Shown here: positions 22,966 through 35,378 of the stretch, in pieces
How the letters are laid out: every line of letters begins with the position of its first letter
Position numbering within the stretch: the stretch's first letter is position 1
Assembly: GCA_035578175.1 (NCBI GenBank)
Contig: JAQMRL010000014.1
Coordinates: 10,375,274 to 10,439,273 of the forward strand
Direction: 5' to 3'
Length of the DNA stretch: 64,000 nt
DNA from: Catonia carolina
Taxonomy: Eukaryota; Arthropoda; Insecta; Hemiptera; Achilidae
Notes under the pieces: model-generated
The model's database searches: none
What the model was told of the DNA's origin: nothing
What the model saw: the letters and a program-made list of their open reading frames with translations, nothing else
Made by a program: the position numbers and the translations under genes

Positions 22966-23268
22966 ATGAATTATTAAACCAAAATCTGTTTAATTCTGTA
23001 AATTACTTGAAGTTTGTTTTTTAACCTTTCATAAAAAGTTTCCTTACAAATTTTTTTTTTTGAAAAATTGTTTAATTACAAGTACCTACCCCGCGCAAAA
23101 ATTTTATTTCAGCAGCCTGGATACGAGATTTATTCCTGTGTAATGACACCCGTATGTTATGATTGGTACAACCACTGCTCTATAAAATTTCATTTGGGTG
23201 TCCTTTCTCGTTTTCTTGACAGATTTTTCTGCCATTTTAATAATGAAGGAATAACACAATCAAAAAAA

Positions 23269-23790
23269 TTTGGTGTGAAACACTCACACAACTTTATCTT
23301 GCCAATGCAAATAATCAACAATATAACCTAACATTTTAGTAATATAACAATAGAAATAAACAAAAAGGAAACCTCAATAAATATAACCTAATTTTAATCA
23401 TGAGTGAAAGACGAAAATTGAAAATCAATGTCAGTTTGGCTTAAAAAATACGGAAAATCACTGTTTCACGCAAAACTAGGTTCTGTAGAGAAAAAATGCT
23501 CTAAATAAAAGTTTTAGATCTTTTAGATTGCTATCAATTTGATTATACACTTCCGGTTGACCGATTTTGATGAAAATGTTCGTGTCGGGTCCGGTAGTAG
23601 TATCTAACTTAAGTTTCAAGTTTCAAGTTCGTACGATGTTCCGTTCTTGAGATATTTTGTTCACACAAACAGACCAATCGTTAAAAACATGTTTTTTTTG
23701 TTCGGGGGGTCTGAAAACGTGTAGATCCGGTGAAAACTCGATTTCGTAAAATCGACATGAAAACAATAATTTAATTCCTATATATAGAGT
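23269..23790 (-). mobile_element. HINE-like repeat, internally deleted minus copy
   Basis: It begins with the hairpin end TTGGTGTGAAACACTC, loses the middle, and ends at CGACATGAAAAC plus a TATATA stretch. The open frame at 23068-23331 runs into its end and is not a gene. Confidence 0.68.
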
Positions 23791-24250
23791 GATTCAAAAC
23801 TATACGGTAATCTCTTGGGATCTCATTCTATAGCTAAAAATAAGAAAAAAAGTTCATATAAACATATGCCTGAAAACGCTTAGTTAGCGAGTTACGGCTA
23901 GCGAAAAATTTCACCTAGAACTCTGTACCCTCGGTGAAGTAAGGCCGTATAAAAATGTTAAAGGTAGTCACAAAGATACAAATACGTTTGTTTCTTATGT
24001 TTTTTAATCTGAAAAACTGAATAAAATTGGTTCCAGAGCTGTAAATGCAATACTTTCAGAGATATCTTACATAAAACACAAGAATTGGTGCCAAGAAATA
24101 ACACATTTTTGTGTTTAACGTAAGATTACTTCCATAAATGGTAAATAAAGGTGTATTTTTTCTTACATAAATTTGTAGAAAATTTAATTCTGAAAAGATT
24201 TATGTGAATTACTCAGGAAAAATATGAATAATGATATTGAAATTTCGCTT
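23791..24250 (+). repeat. Relic of a long-TIR element end (M3-like)
   Basis: It shares the block AGCGAGTTACGGCTAGCGAA, the GTATAAA..TTAAA spacing and a later ATTTGTAGAAAATTTAATTC block with the ~500-base inverted ends of the element at 60781-63248, at clear divergence. Confidence 0.5.
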
Positions 24251-24491
24251 TATTTAAAATCAAAACAGACGCACATAAAACGCACATTCTTAACTGCGTA
24301 AAATATTAACTAATATGTAGGTTGGGAGTAACAGCTGATTATAAATGATAAATGATCAGCTGTTACTCCCAACCTTTTAAAACCTTTTTAACCTTTTAAA
24401 AAATTACATGAGTGTTTTCCGAAATGGTTTTACAATCGCATATTGTTCCCTATGCTGGAGGCTATCAAGTTATAGACAGACAGTATCTATA

Positions 24492-24590
24492 GGTACCTAA
24501 GTTTACGGTTTCAACTTCGTACAATATTCCGTCCTTGAGATATTTTGTCACACACAGGTACATGCGCGCCGCACACATACACACACACAT

Positions 24591-24623
<33 letters not shown>

Positions 24624-24753
24624 CACCAATAAGTAAAAACTTGTTTTTTTTTGCGTTGAGGGGCTTTGAAAACGTGTATTTCTCGTGAAAACTCGACATG
24701 AAAACATTGCTTACCTTCCTAAATACTATACCTTCCTATACGCAAGAGAAAGT
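24492..24753 (-). mobile_element. HINE-like 5'-end fragment with (CA)n microsatellite
   Basis: A minus-strand copy of the first ~250 bases of the family: TTGAGATATTTTGTCACACAC, a (CA)n run at about 24573-24625, and the end CGCAAGAGAAAGT. The two overlapping cysteine/valine-rich frames here are microsatellite translations. Confidence 0.65.
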
Positions 24754-25441
24754 AAAAATGTTGAAAATGAACGAACTAATAATTATGAACGAGTTATAAA
24801 TGAATGATTCGTTAAATGATATAATAAAACAGATGGGCGACGGACCGTGTCATTAGTAACATTTTAATATTCGGTTGCCATAGCAACTGTACAGCAACAA
24901 GCAAAACATGAAATCGGTTCGATAGAACTTCAGTGCACTTAGTAGATGTTGTTGTTACAATGATTAAGGATTATCTTAATCAGTTTTTGTTTTGTAAATT
25001 TTTTAGTAATATTGATACATTTTAAATAATAATTATTTGAAAACTATTTTGAATGACTAAGTTAATGAAAAATCTCTGTACGTATTGAAACTTCTAAAAT
25101 TCTGAATATTAATACAAAATTAAACTGGAACCATAAAAATTAGTAAGTTATTAATATACTTAATATTATTTGCCAACTTTGATATCTTTAGAATGGTGGA
25201 GTGATTTATAAATCTGCTCAGTTTGTGAAACCAAAAATATTGATTTTGTGGGTTTCAAAGAAAATGTTTTAACACATATTTATCTGAACATATTCTGCTT
25301 TCATATGAGCTGTAAGTTTCAGATTCAGCAAAAACTTTGTTATTGTCAATTATTACTTTCTCTTGTCTATATGAATATAGGAATATATTTATTTATTTAT
25401 TCTTAAAGATCTATTGAACATACTATTCTCTATCTCTAACA

Positions 25442-26374
25442 TACGAGGTGTGGCTATTAAATAACGAGACTGACGTTGTAAAAAATTTTATTTTTATTTT
25501 ATACATATAATCACTTATTGTCACCTTCAATATACACTCCTTCTCTATCCCTACAATGCTCCATGCGAATTTTCCATTGTTGGAAATTGCTGGAAGTCAT
25601 CTTCTGTCAGCTCCTTCAGGACACATGCCGCTCAAAAATGTTTGAAATGAAGCTCACAAAAATGTTTGTACTGACAATTTGTATGCGATTGAAAATGACC
25701 CTTTTTTTGGAAACGAAAATAACATGTGATGAAACACGGTTTCTTACTTACGATCCGGAAACGAAGCGCCAATCCATGCACTGGAAGAGCCGAACTTCAC
25801 CGAGAGCCAAAAAAGCTCGAATGAGCAAGTCAAAATTTAAAGAAATGATGATTGTTTTTTTTTTATATCCGGGATTGTGTACCTTCACTGGGTTCCTGAA
25901 GGTCAAACAATTAATCAATATTACTACCTTGAGGTACTTTCTAAACTACCTATGTCAAAGAGTAAGGAAAAACACCTTGAAATATGGAAGGACAAATCAT
26001 GGGTTCTCCACCAAGACAATGCGCCAGCTCATTCCGCGTTATCTGTCTAGAGGTACCTAGCCAAGTACAGTATCTCAGTGTTAGAACATCCACATTATTC
26101 ACCAGATCTTGCACCATGTGACTTCTACCTGTTCCCTAAGATGAAATCTGCATTAAAAGGAACAAGATTTGAGTCTGTGGAAGCTGTAAAAGAGAAAGCG
26201 GCACGTGTCCTGAAAGAGCTGACAGAAGATGACTTCCAGCACTGTTTTCAACAATGGAAAATTTGCATGGAGCGTTGTAGGGATAGAGAAGGAGTGTATA
26301 TTAAATGTGACAATAAGTGATTATGTATAAAATTAAACAACGTCAGTCTCATTATTTAATAGCCACACCTCATA
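25442..26374 (+). mobile_element. Mariner (M1 family) snap-back copy 2
   Basis: Ends TACGAGGTGTGGCTATT on the left and its complement on the right. An inverted copy of the 3' ~190 bases forms the left end (25442-25633), then degenerate transposase follows. It retains a little more of the N-terminal half than 15143-16083 (ACATGTGATGAAACACGG with the first Asp) and ends in the SPDLAPCDFYLFPKMKSAL block at 26078-26320. Frameshifted, not functional. Confidence 0.8.
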
Positions 26375-26512
26375 CATTGTAGCTTTCTATACACATACAT
26401 CTTTAGATATACTCTACACTAAACTTATACAGTAGTTTTGGTGTACGTTTATTTTATGGTAAAGTACAATCTTTTGTTGCAAAACTTTACACAGCACTCT
26501 TATGATATAATT

Positions 26513-26690
26513 GCCGGCCACATTGGCGTAGTTGGTAACGTGCTTGCCTCTCATCATGCGGTCTTGGTTCGAATCATATTCAGACTCGGCATATTTTCAT
26601 ACGTTACAAAAATCATTTTATCCTTTACCGTCTGCATTAGCAATAATTGCAGAACAGTCGGATGTTAAACCAAAATAGAAAAAAAAAATT
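26513..26690 (+). mobile_element. tRNA-derived SINE (family B)
   Basis: The tRNA-like head (TGGCGTAGTTGGTAACGTGC, B-box GGTTCGAATC) is followed by a body with CTGCATTAGCAATAATTGCAG and an A-rich tail. Relatives lie at 47481 and 63699. Confidence 0.75.
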
Positions 26691-27602
26691 ATGATATAAT
26701 TATATTATTTTATTAATAATAACCCTTTTTCCACGTATTATACACAAATCAGTATAACAATGAATTGAAATTAAATTAAATTAAACAAAATAGGAATTTT
26801 ATACAAAATGTGGAACTAGGTATCTCCTGTAGCAAAAGCTGTGATGGAGAATACCATCCATGAAAATACAATGTCAAAATGTAGTAACATATAGACAACG
26901 TTAACAAAAATATATATATAAATACAACAAATAGATAAAATAAGAATTAATACAATTACGGCAATATTTGACTGCAAAGCAAAAGCGGAGATAACTATTC
27001 AAAAGTAACTATAGAAATAATACCAATTAAATGTCTTGCACGTATTAACAAAAAAAAAAAAACTAAATTTAATAGTAAATAAAGAAGATGAAATAAATTA
27101 ACATCAGAAAATGTTTCTGTATCCTCAACTGTAAACAGCCACTTAATCAACAATGTGGAAAAGCGTTTACAATGTTAAGTATTTTTCATATTCTTTGGTG
27201 TGCGCAGTTGCTCCACCCCAGCGTAACACCCCCTATTAAAACCTTGATTCAACTAAAGCATAATAGAAAGAAATCAAAATTTTTATTGAACCATAATGCT
27301 TTAAGTAATAAAATATTTTATTAATGCACACTCCCAAAACCTTTTTTCAAATTAGCAATGTGCTTTCTCCAAGTCCAGAATAACACCCAAATATTTTACA
27401 GATATGATAATATTTTACAAATATGACTTTTGTTCTCCTACAGTATTTATTATTTAAATTTGAATCAAAAACAAAGTATTAAAATATTTTTCCTGTTTCA
27501 TATAAACACACTCTGGATAATCATGTCTCTAGTGTATTATAATTTGATTCTCTGTACCACAACAATGTAAATATTTCATAAGTTATAAAGGCTAGCTTCG
27601 TC
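26691..27602. other. AT-rich stretch without recognisable gene
   Basis: Low-complexity AT-rich DNA with many stops in all frames. I see no family resemblance. Confidence 0.5.
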
Positions 27603-28002
27603 CATAACGGACAGGTGGAGTGTCAAATTATTTACACTCAATCAGTTCGTTGCAGGGCTAGAGTAAATAGTTCTGTTTCTTATCACATGGTCAGCCAATT
27701 ATATGACTGAATCATTTAAGAACAGAAGAGGTAGAGGTGCAAAAGACACTAGTCAGAGTTATCTCCTCTGAAAGTAATGAATTTCAGTATACAGCCAGAC
27801 CCTGTGGTGAATGAGGTGAATGTGTCATTTGCAGCGTGCAAAAAAGATTCTTTTCGGAGGGCCTGGCATGCTGATAAGCATAGGCTACTTTTGTACTCAG
27901 TGAAGAAGGCAATTGTAAACCACCTCACTCCTCGATTTACTTAGTAAAACCTCTAGAGGTTCAAACCAGCCTTTTGGCTGATGTTTTGACCTAAACAACA
28001 AC
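27603..28002 (+). repeat. R3 interspersed repeat, full copy
   Basis: About 400 bases, from the CATAACxGxCAGGTGGAGTG start to CAGCCTTTTGGCTG..GACCTAAACAAC. A B-box-like GGTTCAAACC lies near the 3' end. Class unknown, no coding capacity. Confidence 0.75.
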
Positions 28003-28660
28003 AAAGGCTAGCATAACCATTACTTTAAAAAAAAACACTAATTTATTGCAAATGTAGAGTCCTAAATATTATAAAAACAAACCAAAACATACATAATTTA
28101 AAAACTGAATATATCGTCAGCTTATAGGAAAAACTCATTAAGTGACATTTTGATAGTTTTGAAATATTCATGGTTTTGTATATTTTCTTGTCTTAAAATT
28201 TCATTTTTGCAAACTATTAAGTTATCGTGTTTTATTATATTTCAAAACATTGCTACCTGTGTATTACAATAGATAAATTACAATTTAGTCAAATAATTTG
28301 TATTTTATGCCTAAAAATGACACTTAGTGAATTTTTCCTAGAAATAAATTTGCGTATTTGTTTAGTTACTTACTTTTAACTTACTATTAAAAATAATAAT
28401 AAGTTAAATCATAATAAGAAATTATGTAGCTAAAACAATGAAAATTTAAAAATTACAATATTATTTCGTTTATTATAAGAATTACAAATTTTGTTTGATA
28501 GTCATAAACATAAAAATGTTATTAAAATAAATAAAAAAGAAACAAAGAGACATAACGGCACATTCATACATATGCATACATACACACATGGAATTAATCA
28601 GTAATTAGATGATTTTCATAATACAATATTTGTTTATTTTTTATTTCATTTACACATTAA

Positions 28661-28978
28661 CCCACCGGGTTGGTCTAGAGGTAAAGTTGTCGCCAAAATC
28701 AGCTGTTTAACAGCTGATTTTCGGAGACGAAGGTTCCTGGTTCAAATCCTAGTAAAGGTAGTTTACTTTTATACGGATTTGAATACTAGACAGTGGTTAC
28801 CGGTGTACTTTGATGGTTGGGGTTTAATTAACCATACTCTCTCAGGAATGGTCGGCCGGGGTCTGTACAAGACTACACCTCATTTACACATCATCATAAT
28901 CTCATTGGGTCATGGGGTTGCTTATTGTTTTAAATTGAACAGATTGCAACGTACACAAATTAGGAATTAAAAAAAAAA
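28661..28978 (+). mobile_element. tRNA-derived SINE (family A), full copy
   Basis: A-box TGGTCTAGAGG and B-box GGTTCAAATCC are in correct order and spacing, with a palindromic CAGCTGTTTAACAGCTG insertion between them, a ~200-base body and an A-tail. The 63-codon frame inside is not a gene. Confidence 0.82.
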
Positions 28979-29321
28979 TTACACATTACTTAACTAAAGC
29001 AAAATCTCAACTAAAACAACAAGTTTATTACAAGTATAGAAAACTGTGATTTTAAAAACTAACGGCATACTACAAACTAAATGCTACCAAAAAACTAACA
29101 CTAATCGGCACACATAACATTAGTTATTTTATGATTATTTAAAAAAAAGTATTATTTTATGAATATTCACATCTATTATTTTTTTAAACTAAATTTTATC
29201 GTTAACTATAAAAATCCTATAAAACTATAAAAGTCCTTACAAATAAAGCACAAGTTAATTTATGTTTGCAATAAAATACATTAGAATTTAACAAAAAAAT
29301 AATGGTCATAAAACTTTCATA

Positions 29322-30700
29322 TTAGTCTGTTTCACTTTCATCTGAAACTGAAGGCTCAGGTAATCGATCTTGAAAGTTGTTACTCGTTGGAAGGCTCATG
29401 TACCATGGTTGAAGCTCTTCTGGAATTACACCAATTGAACATAACCGAATCAAGTCCTTCTTTTTCACCTCACTTATTGGTAGTGTTTGATCATACGCTT
29501 TTTTCAATTCAGGGTACTCATGACGCCTTCTGCCTCGTCCTTCCACATACATTTTTTTGTAATCTCCACAATGATCATAACGATAAAAAATAATGTTAGG
29601 ATTTTGTTTTTCATATTTCAGGCATTTTATATTTAACCATTTAACTTTATCTCCATTTTCATCAATATTTCTGTTTTTATGACTAATGCACTATGAGCAT
29701 GGAGATCGTAGATATCATGATACTTAAGTTCTTCAACTTCATACTGGTCTTTCTTGCTTTTATTTTGTTTGGACCTAGCAGATCGGAAAATTTGTTTCCA
29801 GTCACTCATGGTATAAACTGGTACATTACGTTTTGCATTCTGTATGGCGGAATGCATAGAATCGCACTCCATGTAAGAGTGACCAGACTCCAAAAATTTG
29901 AGTTCAGTTATTTTGACATGTGTTACTCTGACTGCATGTAAAAGAACTGATGCTACATTCTGATTTCTAATTTGTCCTCCACAAGTATCAGAAAACAGAG
30001 ACAAATGCGAAACTGGAAGAGGAAGCTTTTTGACATACCTAAACAAAACTGTCCCAATCTCATTGCTTCCTCTTTTACCATTCAGTTCATTCCAACAAAA
30101 GCAATACGCTTTACTGTCACCACCTCCTTCATACATAGTTAGATTGTAAACGCACAATTTCCTGCTGTAATATAGTTGTGATACATCAGACGAAGGGATC
30201 TGAAGTACACTTTGCAGATCAAAAGTAACCATTTGAAAGCTACTGTCTGTCTGAGCCCTTACCTTATCAACTTCCTTTGCTTTCTTACAATTTTCATTTC
30301 GCAACTGATGGGCATTATATATTTCTTCCAGCAATTGCTTTTTGGTAACATCAGCAGATGAATATTTAGTGCAAAGGAGGCACTGATCCTTTTTCGGATG
30401 GAAAAAAGAAAGATTGTATTCAGTGCAGATTATCCTTCGGTAAACATTACTACTAACATGTTTTGTATTTTCTTTAACATAGGTTTCTGTGTACAAGGCA
30501 TACATTTTATTCTCTAATTCATCTGTGTAAATAGCTTCATTTCTACTCCTTTTTACTCCCTTATTCAATATTTCTGTACTGTCCTTTTGGTTACCATTAG
30601 TTAAAAGAGAATTCTCGTTGGAAAGGACTTTACTCATTATCATTTTCGTTCGTTCACGTAAATTTTCGATAGCTCTGTCAGATTTATTTATGTAGTACAC
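29322..30700 (-). pseudogene. DUF7869-like protein, one frameshift from intact
   Basis: The 355-codon frame (30700-29633) continues after a single frame change as 29552-29322 (76 codons). Blocks: TFDLQSVLQIP near residue 170, LFSDTCGGQIRNQN near 240 and ESGHSYMECDSMHS near 278, with a cysteine pair CLLC near 108. These are the blocks I associate with DUF7869, an RNase-H-like, putatively transposon-derived domain found in many insects. After the break the frame carries NPNIIFYRYDHCGDY. The break falls in an A-run near 29673-29677, so either a 1-base deletion or a sequence error could explain it. The true N-terminus may lie further upstream. Confidence 0.65.
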
Positions 30701-31420
30701 TTAAAAAATGCAGAACACAATATTGCAAGTTAACATAACCATAAAAAATAAACACGTGAGGTTCCTTAAGTACTCAATAGTTCAGTGGCTATATTGGATT
30801 TTGTAGAGGAAGAACTCACTATGTGCAGTAATGAGTTTTTCCTGAAACGTTTATTGATCATGGCGTCTGAATCCAAAATCACTAAGTGCATCATGAGTTT
30901 TTCCTCACAAGGAATTTTACAAAACTAACACTTAATGAATTTTACCACAAAATAAAACGAAAACAGAGCCAGATATGCACATAATGATTTGTTCCACAGT
31001 TGAGTAGCATGTAACTGATACTGAAAGTGTACTTAACTACATTTAGGCCAAAACTGTACTTAGTGACTTTTTCCAGTAAGCCGACGATATTATCAAAATT
31101 AAATTTTGATAAAATCCTTTACAACAACCTTTTTAATGCACTCGTACATATTATACAGTAATTTTTATTTTAAAAAATTTTGAATATTATGTTTTGAACT
31201 AAAGCTGAACGTTTTGTAGCAACAACATTTTTCATTCTTTTTAGTGACAATACTTCAGCAGTACCAAATGAACACTATCGTTCATACTATAAAATTGCGG
31301 TTTCTAGGATAGAGAAGGTCCTTGCATGAGTAATTTATGTATTTTTTGCCATCGACGGTGGTTCGGATAATTGATTGTTCAGATGGCTGACGTTCAGATA
31401 ATCAACGTCTTGTATATTAT

Positions 31421-31672
31421 GTTGTTTAGGTCAACAGCCGAAAGGCTGGTTTGAACCTTTAGAGGTTTTATGAAGTAAAATGAGGCATGAGGTGGTTTAC
31501 TATTGCCTTCCTCATTGAGCGAAAAAGTATGCTTATCAGTATACCAAGTCCTCCGAAAAGCATCGACTTTCCACCCTACAAATGACACCTTCACTTCATT
31601 CACCTCAGGGTCTGGTTGTAATGAAATTCATAACTTTCAGAAGAGATAACTCTTGACTGGTGTCTTTTTTGC
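31421..31672 (-). repeat. R3 interspersed repeat, minus copy
   Basis: It begins GTTGTTTAGGTCAACAGCCG, the complement of the family 3' end, and is truncated at the 5' side. Confidence 0.72.
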
Positions 31673-31679
31673 GTCCAGG

Positions 31680-33045
31680 AGACTCCAGGAGGAGTATAGG
31701 ACAAGTCAGTTATAACACCTGAAATACATAAAAGAATCACACAATGTATCACTACTATCAAGAAAGAAATTCTTGTACGCTATAAAAAGTTTCACCGAGC
31801 AAGTAATTTTTCAGATTTTTTTAAAGGAATGCAAATTATCACAACATTTTAAAAATTGGGGTAATTTATTCATGAATTTTTTCCCTGCATAAGTAGGTTT
31901 TTGTTCAAACAATTTTGTGGAGTGATTAGCCACATAATAATCATTTCTGTTTCTTGTGTTATGATTGTGAACATTGAAATTTTGCATAAAATTATTTTGC
32001 CTAACATACATAATCGCCTCAAAAATGTAAAGAGAGGGAACTGTAAGCAATTTAAGCTCCTTAAATAGTGGCCTGCATGAGGTTAGCTGGTTAGCTCCCA
32101 CCATACACCTAATAGCTTTCTTTTGAATTTTAAAAACCCTATTAAGAACCCTATACAAGAACTATATTATATAGAACTATATACAGAACTATAAAAACTC
32201 TATTAAGATACCACTACGGATATGAGACAGAATGAGGCCATAATAAGCTGCCATTACTAATTTTGTATCATTTAATCTGGCAATTTGTTTTAGTGCAAAT
32301 ACCCCAGATGAAATTTTACTACAAACTTGATTGGTATAGAAGTTCCGAGATAAAAATCTATCTAGAGATACTCCTAGGACTTCACTGTTTCTACATGCTC
32401 TAAACTATTATTATGAATAAATTCATCCAATTCTCTTCTTTCTTTAACGTTATGTTTGTTTTTGAACTGTAAATACTGGCACTTTTTTCCATTAACTGTT
32501 AAACATTTATTCAAGAACTGTGCTATGGACTCTATGCTAACATGTGTATTTACTTCAAGAGCATCTACAAGTAAACTGTTAGTGATTACTGAAGTATCAT
32601 CAGCAAGCAACAAAGCTCTGCCATTAGGTATGACTTCTGGTAGCCTATTAATGTACAGTAGAAACAGAATTGGACCTAAAACTGACCCTTGTGGAACGCC
32701 TGCTTTGACTTCAAGCTTTCCAGATACAACTTTGTAAGTTCCCTCTAACAACTCTAGTTAACTCCACACACTGTAATCTATTAGTAAGGTAAGATTGAAA
32801 CCATTTCAATTCTACATCCCTAACGCGTAATGACTAATGTTTTCAATAAATTTCATGATCAATACAATCGAAAGCTTCACTCAGATCCAGAAATACTGCC
32901 AATGCTTTCTCCCCGGCATCCAATATATCAACTACTTGCTCCACTAGTGAAACTATTGCAGTTTTAGTTGATATACCTTTTTGGAAACCATGCTGATCCT
33001 CTGAGATAAGGTTTTCAGTCAAGAAACTGATTAACCAAATAAATA
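31680..33045 (-). pseudogene. CR1-like LINE fragment, reverse transcriptase
   Basis: On the minus strand from ~33010 the blocks FQKGISTKTAI and FLDLSEAFDCIDHE appear, then after frame breaks GVPQGSVLGPILFLLYIN and LLADDTSV (the A/FADD catalytic box) at 32374-32751. The C-terminal region IQKKAIRCMVG..NRNDYYVANHSTKLF follows at 31811-32158. This is the C-terminal half of a non-LTR reverse transcriptase of CR1/jockey type, 5'-truncated and frameshifted. Confidence 0.82.
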
Positions 33046-33064
33046 CAATACTCCTCTACCTTTT

Positions 33065-33168
33065 CTGTTCTTGCTTCAGTCATAATTGGCTGATCATGTG
33101 TTAAGAAACAGAACTATTTTTTGTAGCCCTGATCGAGTATAAATAATTTAAAACTCCACCTGCCTGTT
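33065..33168 (-). repeat. R3 repeat, 5' fragment (minus)
   Basis: Complement of the first ~100 bases of the R3 family. It faces the full copy at 33211 head to head across ~40 bases. Confidence 0.65.
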
Positions 33169-33210
33169 ATTTGCAAACGTTTAATTAGAAGTTATATATT
33201 TTTCACCCGC

Positions 33211-33611
33211 CCATAACAGGCAGGTGGAGTGTTAAATTATTTGCACTCGATCTGCTAGTTCCAGGGCTACAAAAAATAGTTCTGTTTCTTATCATGTGGT
33301 CAGCCAATTATATGACTGAACTATTTAAGAACAGACGAGGTACAGGTGTAAAAGACACTAGTCAGAGTTATGTCCTCTGAAAGTAATGAATTTCGTTATA
33401 CAGCCAGACCCTGTGGTGATTGAAGTGAAGGTGTCATTTGCAATTACTTGCAGGGTGCAGAGTAGATGCTTTTCAGAGGGCCTGGCATGCTGATAACCGT
33501 AGGCTACTTTTGTACTCTGTGAGGAAGACAATTGTAACCACCTCACTCCTCGTTTTACTTAGTAAAACCTCTATAGATTTAAACCAGCCTTTTGGCTGTT
33601 GACCTAAACAA
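33211..33611 (+). repeat. R3 interspersed repeat, full copy
   Basis: It runs from CCATAACAGGCAGGTGGAG to GCTGTTGACCTAAACAAC and matches 27603-28002 and 34966-35378 throughout. Confidence 0.78.
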
Positions 33612-33633
33612 CATATTTTTCAACCAAAATCTA

Positions 33634-33725
33634 TTTAGAAAGGAATTCTTGTACACTGTAAAATGTTTCATCAATCAAAAATTTTTTTTTAGTTTTTTTA
33701 AACAGACTTAAATTATTGGGAGAGT
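33634..33725 (-). repeat. 3' fragment of the CR1-like LINE
   Basis: The AAAGGAATTCTTGTACACTG region matches 48080-48170 and 31766-31830. Confidence 0.55.
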
Positions 33726-34965
33726 TAGTTTTCTTATCAGTCAATAATGTGCCATTTATTGTACACATTTTTTCCGAATTGCCCTTTAGAAAGAGCACAC
33801 TAAATAAATTTTTAATTAACTTTTCACTCCTTCAGATCTTTCCTTCTTAAGTTGTTCAGTTTTGTGGGGTTCTCTCCCTTGAAAATCACTCTGGTTTTTT
33901 TTTTTAAAAAAATCTTTATTCATTTTTTTTGTAATACTACGGCAATCTAGTCTGAGACTAAGTATTAATTTTTAAACCTAAATTACTAATACAATATTCT
34001 TAAAATTTAACAGTTTCGGTGGCGTAGATTAAAAGTTTGTTCCCGGGGTGTCGGTTTTGTCGTGATGTGCCTACTAATTCCTCTATTTCCTTAAAGTGCT
34101 TAAAAAGTAAAAACCTTCAAGGGAAATTTCGACTTATAATTTCCACCCAGTATTTTTCCCTTGTGTAGGGCCAATTTTAGACCATATGAGGTGACATTAG
34201 ATGCTTTTGGAAGCTCTTTTTGCACGTCACATTCTCAGAATTCCCTTACTGTAGACTTATCTCCTTTCTTCTGTCTAGCCGGTGTTCCGTTAATAATCTT
34301 CTTGGAAGCTTTAACTCCGTAATTAATTGCTTGAATTTGGTTCGGTTCATTAAGTTATCTTAGTTTATTCCGGTTTTTTCAGTGTCCTTTCTGACTTAAA
34401 CCATTTATCCGAGGTCTACTATTTAGTGTCTTAAAAATTTTTTTGTGATCCAGTTGTCATCCCTGTTGGACCTTACAGACCATTCCGGGCAGAAGCATTT
34501 GCTGGTTTTGATCGCTCCAAACTCTTTTCGGTGCAGGAAAACAAGTCTTATCAACCTAATATACAGTGGTGAGTGTTTTTATACATAACCTAAAGAGCCA
34601 AGCGCAGCCAAACCTGAACCGCCTTAAAACAAGGTGTAATTTTACAATGATCTGAATAAATAACTAATATTAAAGAAGTTTGTTAACCAACACTAGTTTA
34701 AATTTTTTAATTAGTTATTTAATTTAACTTCGTAAGTTTCCTGCTTTTGAAAAAATTTACTGATCTTTGTAATATTTTTTTTACATTTTGGGGTGTCTGG
34801 ACACACTGGACCTCCCTCCCCTCATCTTCATCACTTTTTACACCCCCATTGTCTTCCATAAAATGTTTTGGGGTCGTATGCTAGTAAGTCAGAGGAAATC
34901 TTTCTGATGCAGAAATGAGTAGTGAAGTACATAAAAAAAAATTGAGATTATAAGGTCATGAGTTG
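33726..34965. other. Unassigned sequence
   Basis: Includes T-rich stretches and a GGGGTGTCTGGACACACTGG motif. No open frame with recognisable domains and no convincing inverted ends. Confidence 0.4.
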
Positions 34966-35378
34966 CCCATAACAGGCAGGTGGAGTGTTAAATTAATTGC
35001 ACTCGATATGTTGGTTCCAGGGCTACAAAAAATAGTTCTGTTTCTAATCATAAAGTCATCTAATCATATGACTGAACTATTTAACAAAATAAATACATAA
35101 ATAAATCTATAATAGAAAAGGTAAAAGACACTAGTCAGATTATCTCTTCTAAGAGTAATGAATTTCATTATACAGCCAGATCCTGTGGTGAATGAATTGA
35201 AGGTGTCATTTTCAGGATGGAAAGTGGATGTATTTTGGAGGCTCTGACATGCTGATAAGCATACTCTTTCAACTCTGTGAGGAAGGCAAAAGTAAACCAA
35301 CTTACTCCTCATTTTTACTTAGTAAAACCTCTAGAAGTTCAAACCAGCCTTTTGGCTGTTGATGACCTAAACAACATC
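34966..35378 (+). repeat. R3 interspersed repeat, full copy
   Basis: Starts CCCATAACAGGCAGGTGG and ends GCTGTTGATGACCTAAACAAC. Slightly diverged, with a small AT insertion near 35080. Confidence 0.75.

Larger units (their letters stand above)
28115..31086 (-). mobile_element. Candidate DNA transposon carrying a DUF7869-like protein
   Basis: The left end CGTCAGCTTATAGGAAAAAC and the reversed right end CGTCGGCTTACTGGAAAAAG form inverted repeats of ~32 bases, with ATAT on both outer sides. Near both ends a ~20-base motif like AGGAAAAACTCATTAAGTG recurs in both orientations (28127, 28318, 30809, 30825, 30870, 30935, 31066), typical of transposase-binding subterminal repeats. The only long gene inside is the minus-strand ORF at 29322-30700. 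A SINE sits at 28661. I infer a mobile unit, and no second copy is present in this window. Confidence 0.55.

Noticed and set aside
24465..24707. Two overlapping Cys/Val-rich frames
   Set aside because: (CA)n microsatellite inside a HINE fragment.
28661..28760. Possible tRNA gene with A- and B-box
   Set aside because: A 17-base palindrome replaces the anticodon arm, and the same unit recurs as a SINE with tail.
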